Below the pieces are notes generated by a model. The model was given only the letters and a program-made list of their open reading frames with translations, was not told where the DNA came from and did no database searches. This document shows positions 11,601-17,684 of a stretch of 32,331 nt of DNA, in pieces (position 1 is the stretch's first letter; each line of letters opens with the position of its first letter). Location: positions 1-32,331 of the IMG/VR virus record IMGVR_UViG_3300025671_007983. One strand, given 5' to 3'. This DNA comes from a virus. The translations under genes were made by a program, and so were the position numbers.

Positions 11601-11904
11601 CCAGTATTTACATAAGCATCCTGGGAATTTTATATCATTTCCAGACGAAATATGTGATTGTCAGTCACAAGTTGTAGATGGTCTATGTGGTGCAGAAGTT
11701 TTCTGCACAGACTATACAGACTGTGATTGTAATCCAATACCATACGGGGGCGAATACGTAGTTGCCACTCCTACAAGTAGCGGTGTAAGAGAATGGTGGG
11801 CTTCAGATTGTGAATGTGATAAAATACCACAAGATGATTCACAAGGTGTTGGTAATTTCTGCTCTGATTCTATTATTAAATGGATAGTTACAGAATCAAG
11901 TTAA
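5677..11904 (+). CDS. Giant Cys-rich virion-type protein (2075 aa)
   Basis: The ATG at 5677 is preceded by GGAG seven bases upstream. Residues ~24-46 form a Gly/Pro/Trp-rich stretch (GGPPGDFPGWPPGGPPEGW). The rest carries about 84 cysteines by hand count (~4%), many as close pairs or triplets (KCYSC, CYCDCD, CDCLC, CSCSSTQC, CDCNP, CECDK), spread along the whole length. The segment YPVIVSG occurs twice (near residues 502 and 1032), hinting at repeated modules. There is no signal peptide, membrane segment or enzyme motif. The size and position suggest a tail-tip, fibre or adhesin protein, perhaps cross-linked by disulphides or metal. That is inference, and I do not recognise a family. The stop TAA at 11902-11904 directly abuts the stop of the opposing gene. 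Confidence 0.6.
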   Translation: MFNDRPIAGFPFASTSERDIIGLPGGPPGDFPGWPPGGPPEGWPPRRIENTKCYSCSKQCINTEFCSEGNRLNIDSVASTNYSLSRNIRVSITANPEFWGFSGVLISGWATYSNGYYDFFDGHDEDHKAFRDCESSAYDGGPWVNEQRPDVFFRSVYDPDTGITKHYGSNGVLEGSGIGRGGAEVYLVDRPKGLIAAVTADTKSCPETEPYKIFKQFPENFGWGNKINFNTKIYRNMSGAWRLASVENCHEEEDIFIPSGYLVGCDGEAKQNIISSNKRFQKYDYSRIKTTGDSSYFNYSSACRPDGAVAGKYAGYFSDVNSIYRDTSESPFIQARLSYGSYGNPIPASGLKNGMTIGIKTDVNPEIFNNIYTIFDMNHYGTYTSVKFVGTSTGNAPLTANMPTGNFSIGIGDSGHWVAFGTYDEQTCCGLSAYGVSDETKSLCDVQNYHTDFRRVFNNPKNLRQSNRDREWRYDYDLFNTIQPASASISGAIDRTYPSISGVTISGVEYFYPVIVSGDSYIVASGSDPIESGHALFERVKSYYGSFFDTDRCDNIGRFDQALTKGKSRNATCYSKHATLEVFPDCVTQYDKYTSCPDPESQEIYLTNKVARLAFVYRGCDFNDNCSFDSSGLPLGAWKDQGSVPTGIEDLKRQLGGQEIHMFINLNSAWGGRPSNSPCYCDCDNQGSEAPTSAPTHATIASPITYPHLPNFDLDPTGYGCLDPRHQISDLINKVLHHGQEDAVEFFADSEYCDPLHTNPYSCLVRQPYTTYGYIMNLCGKESKNRKNVITEAFAKLHQEKTYTNANPTGDITEPMYWNVEAPTPAPETGGGYWGSGTLEREDGVGPFVQVAGSGYGYWGVADSNGQLIAPYFVTEKAENTCNASQDCESTVDYLDYSTTGTFTNILNTINGWPTDSVPFLIEIESADDCNGCVTSKMENKNLTLEIEGLNTEFIFDQRKTGSELTRLGRYGHNYCAYGPVSQNVAGFGKVKIDGLPFNCDTGFNASGCGDSSYYSKFASAYEGNTCQCASGITTTLYPVIVSGTNDLIFGFTSNPGGDADGLTEISGCNDLNSSYLDVGYDEKGGNGYRIYAQFDLACPSMFVFMKNAEYPDAKYEGDSLASFYAPGCSYHYPPKIGEDLQLRTTFWMIAETHVNTFMKLSEYALKRIPGMNYANGVLYPPGGQNYWGDQETNYFGLCPGDKFYTYGCKPEGTYFYGEPDDEGRYAPNYQVCLDNTVCSSCPNGTGPGEVTCVCGEQVGYEGIIPRPVPLNYQFNECDCLCKDPYLLAEYTILPGNTGYVLSNDYGNDVTQAIVYWMSYDGTPIMGNLQGAILNPEQPYMGLYLGSRDSQDWFNWNHGINGISSGIGHELYEPYYGVELPSSTDCEQLTIDYSSEPGNVINCAENTGCVANTDSNSRTCGVPIYMSGGIPEDSVKVRKKRCSPEIAIVTKIDCIENVGYRLYLAREYHEHDRTWKELKTYEDPETEETISKCLPINAGSYEYNDGTSSGCFIMPYATLADIVTPVSNAPCSIKPSSGVYVSQDYKYQNPGFPSGSHVWNYFNLFYSASLIPTVNNGTVSASAPFLSGEYVCSGTPEAIQNTGTIFTSTQYNSPSGFNGIFATTGTHSCVQDSITCGGELWCNKMFFPRHSYKKGTKLAPFGGSQICLDNNDISNHPTNIGYVEETADSAAGGKTDFTIPTAIPLLNEMKTRFVDFCDDNVIQETLDYLGIDDDTVLVEDYLPLIGVVHPGWRFTSDTKSCTFGGSGCQDDIQTHTEASILAGIHAPKTWNVNSFESMGYYLDRFGVSYKNGELVRASGVDQCLFNPFKILIDVECNLNRIARKQFPLDPPTFLQGVQEWPSRACQGIIHSPGCSCSSTQCKYATKNKPGECILFNLAEYTATISSDAEGPCLDGVTPAGLWYHNSKIGESAPTRRCNETFVEPGFWAVNGCNASQALRISSSKSYVRMWQCKENQYLHKHPGNFISFPDEICDCQSQVVDGLCGAEVFCTDYTDCDCNPIPYGGEYVVATPTSSGVREWWASDCECDKIPQDDSQGVGNFCSDSIIKWIVTESS

Positions 11905-12342
11905 TCACCACTTACCAATTGGGCATCTTGAACTTTCCCATTTTGTTTTAGTCTGTAAAAAACATCCACACTTTCCACATCTACTGCCTCCCTCAATCGC
12001 ATGTGGGCATTCATCGCAAATTTTCAATCTCTCTTGCTGCTTCTCTGTACTTACATTTTTCATTCCATTTACAACATGTTCTGAAGCAGATTTAATGAAA
12101 TTTTTAGCCATTTGCATTTTAGAAGGAAGGTTTGTTTGGGGTTGTTCTTCATTGGGCATTTCGCTCTTTTGAGGCTTAATACAGTCGCTAGGGTTTTGAT
12201 TTGGTCCCTTGCATTCTTCCCACATATTAAAATAACCAATATGATTTTGGCACAACTTATGAAGATGCGTTGATTTATTTACACCGTGCCTTTGGCAAAA
12301 ACCAGCCATAGGACATTCACATGGGGTTGTTTTTCCTTCCAT
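11905..12342 (-). CDS. Small Cys-rich protein with two zinc-binding-like modules (145 aa)
   Basis: The start ATG at 12342 has a clear GAGG ribosome binding site. The N-terminal ~45 residues contain C8, C10, C16 and His residues in CECPMAGFCQRHGVNKSTHL, then C31 and C44. The C-terminal ~40 residues contain CDEC, CGKCGC and a last Cys near the end. Two separate Cys/His clusters joined by a Pro/Gln/Lys-rich linker suggest two zinc-binding modules. Similar Cys/His N-termini occur in phage and bacterial proteins linked to glycosyltransferases, but I cannot name a family. It is the last gene of the - strand block, and its stop abuts the stop of the giant + strand gene. Confidence 0.65.
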   Translation of the reverse strand: MEGKTTPCECPMAGFCQRHGVNKSTHLHKLCQNHIGYFNMWEECKGPNQNPSDCIKPQKSEMPNEEQPQTNLPSKMQMAKNFIKSASEHVVNGMKNVSTEKQQERLKICDECPHAIEGGSRCGKCGCFLQTKTKWESSRCPIGKW

Positions 12343-12343
12343 T

Positions 12344-12577
12344 TTAAACCTCTATAGTTCCAGACATAGCTTGATAAGTTCCAATACCAAGCAACATGGC
12401 ATCTAGATAATCTCTATCCAGAGCGATAAAATGAACATGACCAGCCATCTCATGTCTAATTATTGGCGATTCCCAATTCATTGACTCAAATTCATCTGTA
12501 GCTACTTCCTGTTCTATGATTTCACTAAATAAAACCTTTTCATCTTCTCTCTTGAATATCAACCTATAGTATTTCAT
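12344..12577 (-). CDS. Hypothetical protein (77 aa)
   Basis: A short protein starting at an ATG with a GAGG ribosome binding site 6 bases upstream, ending 1 bp before the next start. It is acidic, with alternating hydrophobic and charged residues (MKYYRLIFKREDEKVLFSE), suggesting a small alpha/beta fold. No motif, membrane segment or signal peptide is visible. It lies downstream of the 13-bp hairpin and probably shares a transcript with the Cys-rich gene after it. The product is not recognised. The good ribosome binding site and tight packing support it being real. Confidence 0.6.
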   Translation of the reverse strand: MKYYRLIFKREDEKVLFSEIIEQEVATDEFESMNWESPIIRHEMAGHVHFIALDRDYLDAMLLGIGTYQAMSGTIEV

Positions 12578-12595
12578 ATGTACCTCAATAAGATA

Positions 12596-12628
12596 ATTGA
12601 CGGTCTAGCGATGATCTAGACCGTCAAT
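12596..12628 (-). terminator. Perfect 13-bp inverted repeat, probable terminator or processing hairpin
   Basis: Left arm 12596-12608 (ATTGACGGTCTAG), 7-nt loop, right arm 12616-12628, all 13 pairs perfect. It fills most of the 63-bp gap after the 119-aa gene, one of only three gaps above 60 bp in the - strand block. On the - strand the hairpin is followed by TTATCTTATT, which is T-rich but not a clean T-run, so a weak or attenuating intrinsic terminator fits best. A transcript-processing or stability hairpin, or a protein-binding palindrome, is the alternative. Confidence 0.5.
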
Positions 12629-12640
12629 GTATTAAATTAT

Positions 12641-13000
12641 TTATTCTTCTTTGCCAGTTTCTTTATTATATTTACGCCAAGGTTTCCAATTTCCATCATC
12701 ATCCTTATTCTTAGGAAATAGTCCACCACCCTTTTTGTTTACGCCGAAGACACGACGAGCATAATGACATTCCGAATTCTTTGGATCAAAACAAACAATT
12801 TCATAATACTCGTTATCATCCTTATCGGTCCTAACATTTACGCGAACTTTATCAGATGATTGTCCATTCCTATTGCAGACATTATCATCAAAAAGCTCGT
12901 GCATATGATGCAGAAATTTAAACACATCTGTATCTGCTTCACAGTCTTCAGATACAACAACATCTTTTCCGCCTAGTTTTAAAAAATATTCTACTTTCAT
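12641..13000 (-). CDS. Hypothetical phage protein, partner of the candidate annealing protein (119 aa)
   Basis: Starts with an ATGA overlap on the stop of the upstream gene, so the two are translationally coupled. The N-terminal half is acidic with Cys/His residues (VFKFLHHMHELF). The C-terminal ~45 residues are basic and Gly-rich (FGVNKKGGGLFPKNKDDD, then WRKYNKETG), which could contact nucleic acid. No known domain is recognised. Tight coupling to the candidate single-strand annealing protein suggests a shared role in recombination or DNA binding, which is inference. A strong hairpin follows the stop codon. Confidence 0.6.
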   Translation of the reverse strand: MKVEYFLKLGGKDVVVSEDCEADTDVFKFLHHMHELFDDNVCNRNGQSSDKVRVNVRTDKDDNEYYEIVCFDPKNSECHYARRVFGVNKKGGGLFPKNKDDDGNWKPWRKYNKETGKEE

Positions 13001-13689
13001 GATTCATTCCAATTCTCTTGATAGCCTTTTAAATCTTTACTGAGAGTACTATCGCCCCTTTTGAATTTATTGATCATATCAATCATCTTAGCGGCTGTTT
13101 CTCTCTTAACCTCGTACACAGTATTATATTCTTTTTCTCCAGAATTGATGAACTTAATTAGATCAATATCTAATTTTTTGCAGTTCATATCAAGATACTT
13201 TATTTGTTCCGGTTTAATTCTTTCGTCAAGCTGTCCAATTTGCTGACTTAGATATTCTGAAACATCTTTTTTGCATAGTTCTTCAGCAGCAACAGCACGT
13301 ATTTTTAATGCCTTTCTCAAAGCACGGCCCTCTGCTTTGGTTGCGGCAGTTGCGGGAGCATGAACTGCGAAAAGATCATCAGTGTTTCCGGCCCATACAT
13401 CAGATACATCAGCATAAGTTTTTACATATTCTTTATCATCTTTCTTGACAAGGAATTGTACTTCATAAATAACTGTAGTTCTACCTATTGGATCATTAGT
13501 CTCTACACGCTGTACATCTACTGGCCTGCTTGAAATGATCTCGCCAATGAGCATCTCTGCAACACGCCTCAATCCAGCAGTCAAAGGATTGCCATCAATT
13601 AGCTCTTTATCAGTAAAGAATTTCATGACATAATCATTCCATTCTGGAGATAGCATGTCGGGTATACTAGATTCTTCTTGTTTGTCCAT
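12997..13689 (-). CDS. Candidate single-strand annealing / recombination protein (230 aa)
   Basis: The ATG at 13689 has a GAGG ribosome binding site inside the 3' end of the upstream endonuclease gene. Residues ~90-150 read as strands followed by the segment ATAATKAEGRALRKALKI and an Ala-rich helix. This resembles the central helix of Rad52/Sak/Erf-type annealing proteins, where Ala/Lys-rich segments of this kind are conserved. The C-terminal ~60 residues (IKPEQIKYLDMNCKKLDID, then a second helical pair) look like the small helical module that often ends phage annealing proteins. The adjacent RecA-like and nuclease genes further right fit a recombination role. It is not an exact match to any family I can name. 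A general DNA-binding protein is the alternative. Confidence 0.45.
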   Translation of the reverse strand: MDKQEESSIPDMLSPEWNDYVMKFFTDKELIDGNPLTAGLRRVAEMLIGEIISSRPVDVQRVETNDPIGRTTVIYEVQFLVKKDDKEYVKTYADVSDVWAGNTDDLFAVHAPATAATKAEGRALRKALKIRAVAAEELCKKDVSEYLSQQIGQLDERIKPEQIKYLDMNCKKLDIDLIKFINSGEKEYNTVYEVKRETAAKMIDMINKFKRGDSTLSKDLKGYQENWNES

Positions 13690-14494
13690 CTTTTACCTCA
13701 ATTTCTATCAAACGGTTTTTTTGTGAAGGAAAATTATTCTTTATGGATTCAACTTCTCCGACTACTAAGTTTAACAGATGGTTCATCTTTGTCAAGGAAA
13801 TACTTTTGTCAATTTGACGAATTCTGATGATTACATATCCGCCATTTATCAAAATACCCTGCTTTGCCGTATCTGCTATTTGCTGTTTGATCAGTTTCTC
13901 TTGACCCCATATCGGCAGGAAGTGGCCGGGACCATCAATTTCAATTGCTGTTTTTACTTCGGGTAAAAATAAATCTACTTCCAAATTATTACCAAATACC
14001 AGCCCAGTTTTATGAAATTCAACTTTGTATCCTAATTTGGCAAGTCCATTATTTAAATGTCTTTCAGTTTTAGATCCAAGCTTACTCGCCTGTCTGACAC
14101 TTTCCAGTGCTAGACTTCTTATTTCTTCCTGTTTCGCCCTGCCTAGAGCCTGCCAATTGGCCTTGCTAATTTCGGCAATTCTTTTTTTCTCTTCTTCAGG
14201 AAGTAAATGATATGCTTTAGATCTAGATTCTCCTATTTTTCTTTTATGAACATTGTCTAATTTCTTACCTTCTGTTGGATGTCTAGCACGACCCTTTTCT
14301 AAAGCTAATTTTTGAGCTTCTGAATAATCTCTTTTGAAATAATTTTCATCGTCATGCAGAATCTTGCCAAGAAACTTTAAAGCTCTTAGGATTTTAGTAG
14401 AGTATGTATTTAGAGATTCAGCTATTTCATAACTACTATGTCCTCTATTATACATATCAAGTATCTTGTCTTTGTTTTTTAAAGCAAATTCCAT
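13667..14494 (-). CDS. VSR/PD-(D/E)XK-type homing endonuclease (275 aa)
   Basis: The ATG at 14494 has a strong GGAGG ribosome binding site. Residues ~8-43 form a helix-turn-helix (DMYNRGHSSYEIAESLN), and residues ~70-95 look like a NUMOD-type DNA-binding motif (KLDNVHKRKIGESRSKAYH). The C-terminal domain begins with SKTE (141-144) and carries EVDLFLP (D174), AIEIDGPGH (E185, D187, H191) and later VIIRIRQ. This pattern fits the very-short-patch-repair-like nucleases (EDxHD type) seen in free-standing phage homing endonucleases. It would cut DNA at a specific site and promote its own spread. It sits between the glycosyltransferase cassette and the recombination genes, overlapping both neighbours by 16-23 bp. 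Confidence 0.8.
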   Translation of the reverse strand: MEFALKNKDKILDMYNRGHSSYEIAESLNTYSTKILRALKFLGKILHDDENYFKRDYSEAQKLALEKGRARHPTEGKKLDNVHKRKIGESRSKAYHLLPEEEKKRIAEISKANWQALGRAKQEEIRSLALESVRQASKLGSKTERHLNNGLAKLGYKVEFHKTGLVFGNNLEVDLFLPEVKTAIEIDGPGHFLPIWGQEKLIKQQIADTAKQGILINGGYVIIRIRQIDKSISLTKMNHLLNLVVGEVESIKNNFPSQKNRLIEIEVKDGQTRRI

Positions 14495-14934
14495 ATATCC
14501 TCCAGTTTAAACTTTTCTAATACAGCATTCGGCTCTCTATCGCATAATGTTTTAATTGGATCAATGTGCTCATATGATCTCAAAACTAGTTTTAAGTTTT
14601 CGTGTGTAAGTATTCTGTATATATCGTCATACATAATTGGTTGAAACATCCAATCAAGATCATATAAATAGAGGAGTTTCTGAGATTTATTTGCACATGA
14701 CAAGATAGCTTCAGCACTTTTTAATGTGTGTGAAATTATTAATCCATCATTAAAGGAATCCATTTCAGATGGGTTAAAAATAGCCGTATTTATATTTAAG
14801 AACGGATATGTTTGATCCATAGAACATATACAAATCTCATCTGAGCATTCTAATACAATCTTATTTATCTCATTAATCACTTCGTAATTAAATTGAGAAT
14901 AAGATAGATGGTCAAAGCAAATCATTGTTTTCAT
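14479..14934 (-). CDS. Small glycosyltransferase-like protein (151 aa)
   Basis: I chose ATG 14934, giving MKTMICFDHLSYSQ. An upstream TTG at 14964 is in frame but lies deep in the previous gene. The protein alternates hydrophobic strands and helices. It contains GLIISHTLKSAEAILSC and LLYLYDLDWMF near the middle, a pattern like the N-terminal half of some GT-B glycosyltransferases. No acceptor or donor motif is complete, and the length is about half of a full enzyme, so it may be a truncated or partner protein. It is the last member of a run of six glycan-type genes and overlaps the gene before it by 23 bp. The assignment rests on context and fold impression only. Confidence 0.5.
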   Translation of the reverse strand: MKTMICFDHLSYSQFNYEVINEINKIVLECSDEICICSMDQTYPFLNINTAIFNPSEMDSFNDGLIISHTLKSAEAILSCANKSQKLLYLYDLDWMFQPIMYDDIYRILTHENLKLVLRSYEHIDPIKTLCDREPNAVLEKFKLEDIWNLL

Positions 14935-15712
14935 TTTTGTACCACACTCTTTTTTTATTGTCAATTATGTCTTCAGCTACTTTATTTAGACCCACAGTTT
15001 TGAAAATTTTAGCAACTCTATCAAAGGATGTATGATTCTCAATGATGTCTTTTTTGGAAAGACCATCAATGGTATATCTTTCATTGTTAAAAACTGCTGA
15101 GATTATTTTCTCTATACACTCTTCGTTATTTTTATTGTATATAATTGGATTACCGTCTGATACTATTATATCCATCATTCTACTCATATCGCCATGTTCA
15201 ACAATTGATCCTTTTGCATATCTATAGAATTTGAAATAATCTTTTACGTCACACATGCCGCAATATCCTATTATATTCTGAGGTTTGTGATTGAAAAATT
15301 TAAAGACTATTTTACGATTATTATCATGGATTAGATTTAATAACGTGACGAACGGAGCGGGAGATCCAATATATAGTATATCTGATCTATATTTATTTAT
15401 CTGATCTGCATTCACATTGCAATCTTTATAGTCAACAAATCTAGCTATATAATTCTTTGATGTCTCATCCTTAAAAGAAAAAGATCTATCAGTATTAGTC
15501 TCATTTATATTGATACTTATTGCACTATTCTTAATTGGAAAATTTTCAGCATCAGGAATATTATGGACAATAACATCTGGTTTAAAATCGGCAATATTTT
15601 TTTCGCTTAATTCCCCAGACGCATAACCAACATTGTACTTTACTTTAGAAAGAACGGACAATATTGATTCAAATCGCAAATCTTGAGAATATCTATAACA
15701 CAATATGTTCAT
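14912..15712 (-). CDS. GT-B (family 1 / CgeB-like) glycosyltransferase-like protein (266 aa)
   Basis: The start overlaps the upstream stop as ATGA and has an AAAGGA ribosome binding site. Residues ~1-60 look like the start of an N-terminal Rossmann half, with FKPDVIVHNIP near residue 48. Near residue 110 is SDILYIGSP. The C-terminal half has GYCGMCDVKDYFKFYRYAKG, then DIIVSDGNPIIYN and IENHTSFDRVAKIFKTVG. The last segment resembles the terminal HTY..R..I motif of CgeB-type GT1 proteins. The domain is compact and lacks a clear E-x7-E motif, so activity is uncertain. It probably acts with the neighbouring nucleotidyltransferase and GT genes in the same pathway. Confidence 0.55.
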   Translation of the reverse strand: MNILCYRYSQDLRFESILSVLSKVKYNVGYASGELSEKNIADFKPDVIVHNIPDAENFPIKNSAISININETNTDRSFSFKDETSKNYIARFVDYKDCNVNADQINKYRSDILYIGSPAPFVTLLNLIHDNNRKIVFKFFNHKPQNIIGYCGMCDVKDYFKFYRYAKGSIVEHGDMSRMMDIIVSDGNPIIYNKNNEECIEKIISAVFNNERYTIDGLSKKDIIENHTSFDRVAKIFKTVGLNKVAEDIIDNKKRVWYKNENNDLL

Positions 15713-16407
15713 AATAGATCCTTTAATGGTTTAACGTCTTTTGGTTTTTTTTGCACGATGGAAATATTGATATAAGTGGATAAAAGATTTATGAATGAAT
15801 CAATGCTGTATACTTTATTTTCTAAGCATGTGTTAATCAACTGTCTTACTTTAGAAAAATCAGACCTGCTAATGAAAAATATTTCAGACCATAAATTGGG
15901 AAGGCCATAGGAAATATTCAAGAATTTATCTCCATCAAACGATATTCCAAAATCATAATTATTTTTGTCCACATTATGTATCAATGTGTGTGTATTTTTG
16001 CATTCTTCTTGAAATATGCAAGACTCGTCAAATATTCTATCCCCATGAATTATGTAAGTGTCCTGTTTCAATGCTAGATTTAATCCCATTCTCCATCCAT
16101 CTAATACGCTTGACATTTTATAGTTTTGATTTTCCGCAATCCTGACATTAGTGTAATTTTTTGAATGAAGATGATTGATTAGTTTCTCTTGTTCAAACCC
16201 TGAAACTATTATTATATCACTCTCACTATAGTTTTTGTTTATCGTATTTATCTGTTTATCTATTACGGTTTCATTGTTAATGATAGTCAGTGGAACATTT
16301 CTGTATCCTCGTCTATTTGACTTTTTTGCACACAGAATGATAAATGTTATCTTATCATTTGCCTCACTTTTGATTTTATGAATATGAATGAACTTTTTAG
16401 TTTTCAT
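15709..16407 (-). CDS. Nucleotidyltransferase-like (GT-A fold) protein (232 aa)
   Basis: I chose ATG 16407, which overlaps the previous stop by 11 bp. A longer frame begins only at a TTG inside the previous gene. Residues ~20-60 read TFIILCAKKSNRRGYRNVPL then TVIDKQINTINK, followed by DIIIVSGFEQEKLINHL. Residues ~121-123 are HGD in YIIHGDRIFDES. This order matches sugar-1-phosphate or phosphocholine nucleotidyltransferases of the LicC/MobA type (AxxxSR..P, then ID.Q, then GD). The normal Gly-rich loop is replaced by CAKKSNRRG, so the enzyme may be divergent. In context it would activate a sugar or choline-like group for the adjacent glycosyltransferases. A degenerate glycosyltransferase is the alternative. 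Confidence 0.55.
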   Translation of the reverse strand: MKTKKFIHIHKIKSEANDKITFIILCAKKSNRRGYRNVPLTIINNETVIDKQINTINKNYSESDIIIVSGFEQEKLINHLHSKNYTNVRIAENQNYKMSSVLDGWRMGLNLALKQDTYIIHGDRIFDESCIFQEECKNTHTLIHNVDKNNYDFGISFDGDKFLNISYGLPNLWSEIFFISRSDFSKVRQLINTCLENKVYSIDSFINLLSTYINISIVQKKPKDVKPLKDLL

Positions 16408-16966
16408 TATCTGTATATGCAGTGCATAAATTCTTAGGTATATGAACGCCAGCAAAATTATTGCTAATAGTTTTCATTTTATCTTTATCGTTTATGAATC
16501 TAATAAGTTTTTCTGTTGACCAAAACACAGAAATAATACTATTATTTATTTCTGAAGACCTTGATTTTAAATAGCATCTAATATTATTAACGGAGTAATC
16601 AAAATATAAAAATCCGTTAATATCTTCATTTAGTAATTCAAAATCAATTTTATCTATAGCGAATTGATTTAATATGATGGACTCGGACATCATTCCAAAA
16701 GCTAATGAATCACCATATTGAATTAAATTTTCAAGCATTATATTATCAGCTTCATTCCTATCTTCAAAGTCTTTTGTAAATACTGATATATTCTTATTGC
16801 CTGAGAACTTTTTTTTGATTATGCCTTCTACCATCTTTAGAGGAGAAAAATCATATAGATTAACGAAAACTTTATGCTTCTCAGAAACAGAGTTATTGAC
16901 TATTTTTTCTATAATAGACTCATCTATGTTCTTGCAAACCTTATAATTAAGAACTATATTGCTCAT
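16397..16966 (-). CDS. Hypothetical protein in glycan cassette (189 aa)
   Basis: The ATG at 16966 has a GGAAG ribosome binding site and overlaps the upstream gene by 20 bp. The protein is very Asn/Ile/Lys-rich. It shows strand-helix alternation and a short GFLYFDYSVNNIRCYLKSR segment, which could be part of a GT-A-like fold, but no catalytic motif is visible. There is no membrane segment or signal peptide. The position between two GT-A-like genes and the tight overlap argue for a role in the same glycan pathway. I do not recognise a family, and a co-evolved subunit or a degenerate glycosyltransferase are both possible. Confidence 0.5.
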   Translation of the reverse strand: MSNIVLNYKVCKNIDESIIEKIVNNSVSEKHKVFVNLYDFSPLKMVEGIIKKKFSGNKNISVFTKDFEDRNEADNIMLENLIQYGDSLAFGMMSESIILNQFAIDKIDFELLNEDINGFLYFDYSVNNIRCYLKSRSSEINNSIISVFWSTEKLIRFINDKDKMKTISNNFAGVHIPKNLCTAYTDNEN

Positions 16967-17684
16967 TGACTTCCTTCCAATTGGAAACTTGATGATCTGA
17001 ATTTTCCTGCTGAGATATGCTTTTTAGTTTATTGCCAAAATTTGTTCCTAAGTCACCTTTTAGCCATTTATATAGATGTATCATACTAACTGATTGATGT
17101 AGTCCATCAGTTCCTTGAATATGTAAAAGCCTAAACATTTTTCTATTGACAAAGTTATTAACTTTATCTATTAGGCTTTCGTCAAGTGATTTACCAGCTT
17201 CTAATATGAATAAGTATCCATTTTTTGCAAATTTGAGAGCTTTATATATTTGAAATTCTATATCATTATTTATAGTCTTTAGGCATCTATATTCGCTTTT
17301 TAAATTATTTCCGCATACATTTAGCACATCCTTATACATAATTCCTTTGTAGATGACTATTATTTTGAATTCATCAATATGTTCAAATTGATTTAACTGT
17401 AATATTGACTTTAGTAATGTCTCCTTATCGTCAGCTAATAATATAATCGTTCCAGTAATATATATTTCTTTTTTACAGAGTTGAATTTTCTCTTCATCAG
17501 TTTTATCTGATTGCCAATCCTCCTGTCTTTTATATTGACAAACTCTATCTATCTTAGGATATGAATCCTCCCATATAATTTCAGCACCGCGATTTTTAAA
17601 TACTTCAATTAATCCATGTTTGCAATTTTCAATTTGCTTATCATAGAAACAACAGTCTTCACAAAAGGTTCCTAACTTAACCAT
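16947..17684 (-). CDS. GT2-like protein with N-terminal Cys-rich motif (245 aa)
   Basis: Starts with an overlap on the upstream glycosyltransferase stop, with AGGAG about 10 bases upstream. Residues 8-12 are CEDCC, followed by C21 and, after IDR, C49 (RVCQYKRQEDW). Such N-terminal Cys motifs precede glycosyltransferase domains in other phage proteins and may bind zinc. From ~residue 74 the sequence reads as a GT2 (GT-A) fold: YITGTIILLADDKETLLKSI, then IIVIYKG, then a segment with NGYLFILEAGKSLD where a GT2 DxD would be expected. The usual DxD is not clear, so catalysis may be reduced. Context with a full GT-B enzyme suggests a pathway partner. Confidence 0.55.
   Translation of the reverse strand: MVKLGTFCEDCCFYDKQIENCKHGLIEVFKNRGAEIIWEDSYPKIDRVCQYKRQEDWQSDKTDEEKIQLCKKEIYITGTIILLADDKETLLKSILQLNQFEHIDEFKIIVIYKGIMYKDVLNVCGNNLKSEYRCLKTINNDIEFQIYKALKFAKNGYLFILEAGKSLDESLIDKVNNFVNRKMFRLLHIQGTDGLHQSVSMIHLYKWLKGDLGTNFGNKLKSISQQENSDHQVSNWKEVNEQYSS

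Noticed and set aside
11890-11960. TGGG...CCCA with a following T-rich run as a terminator for the + strand module
   Set aside because: The stem is only four pairs with a long loop and would be too weak.
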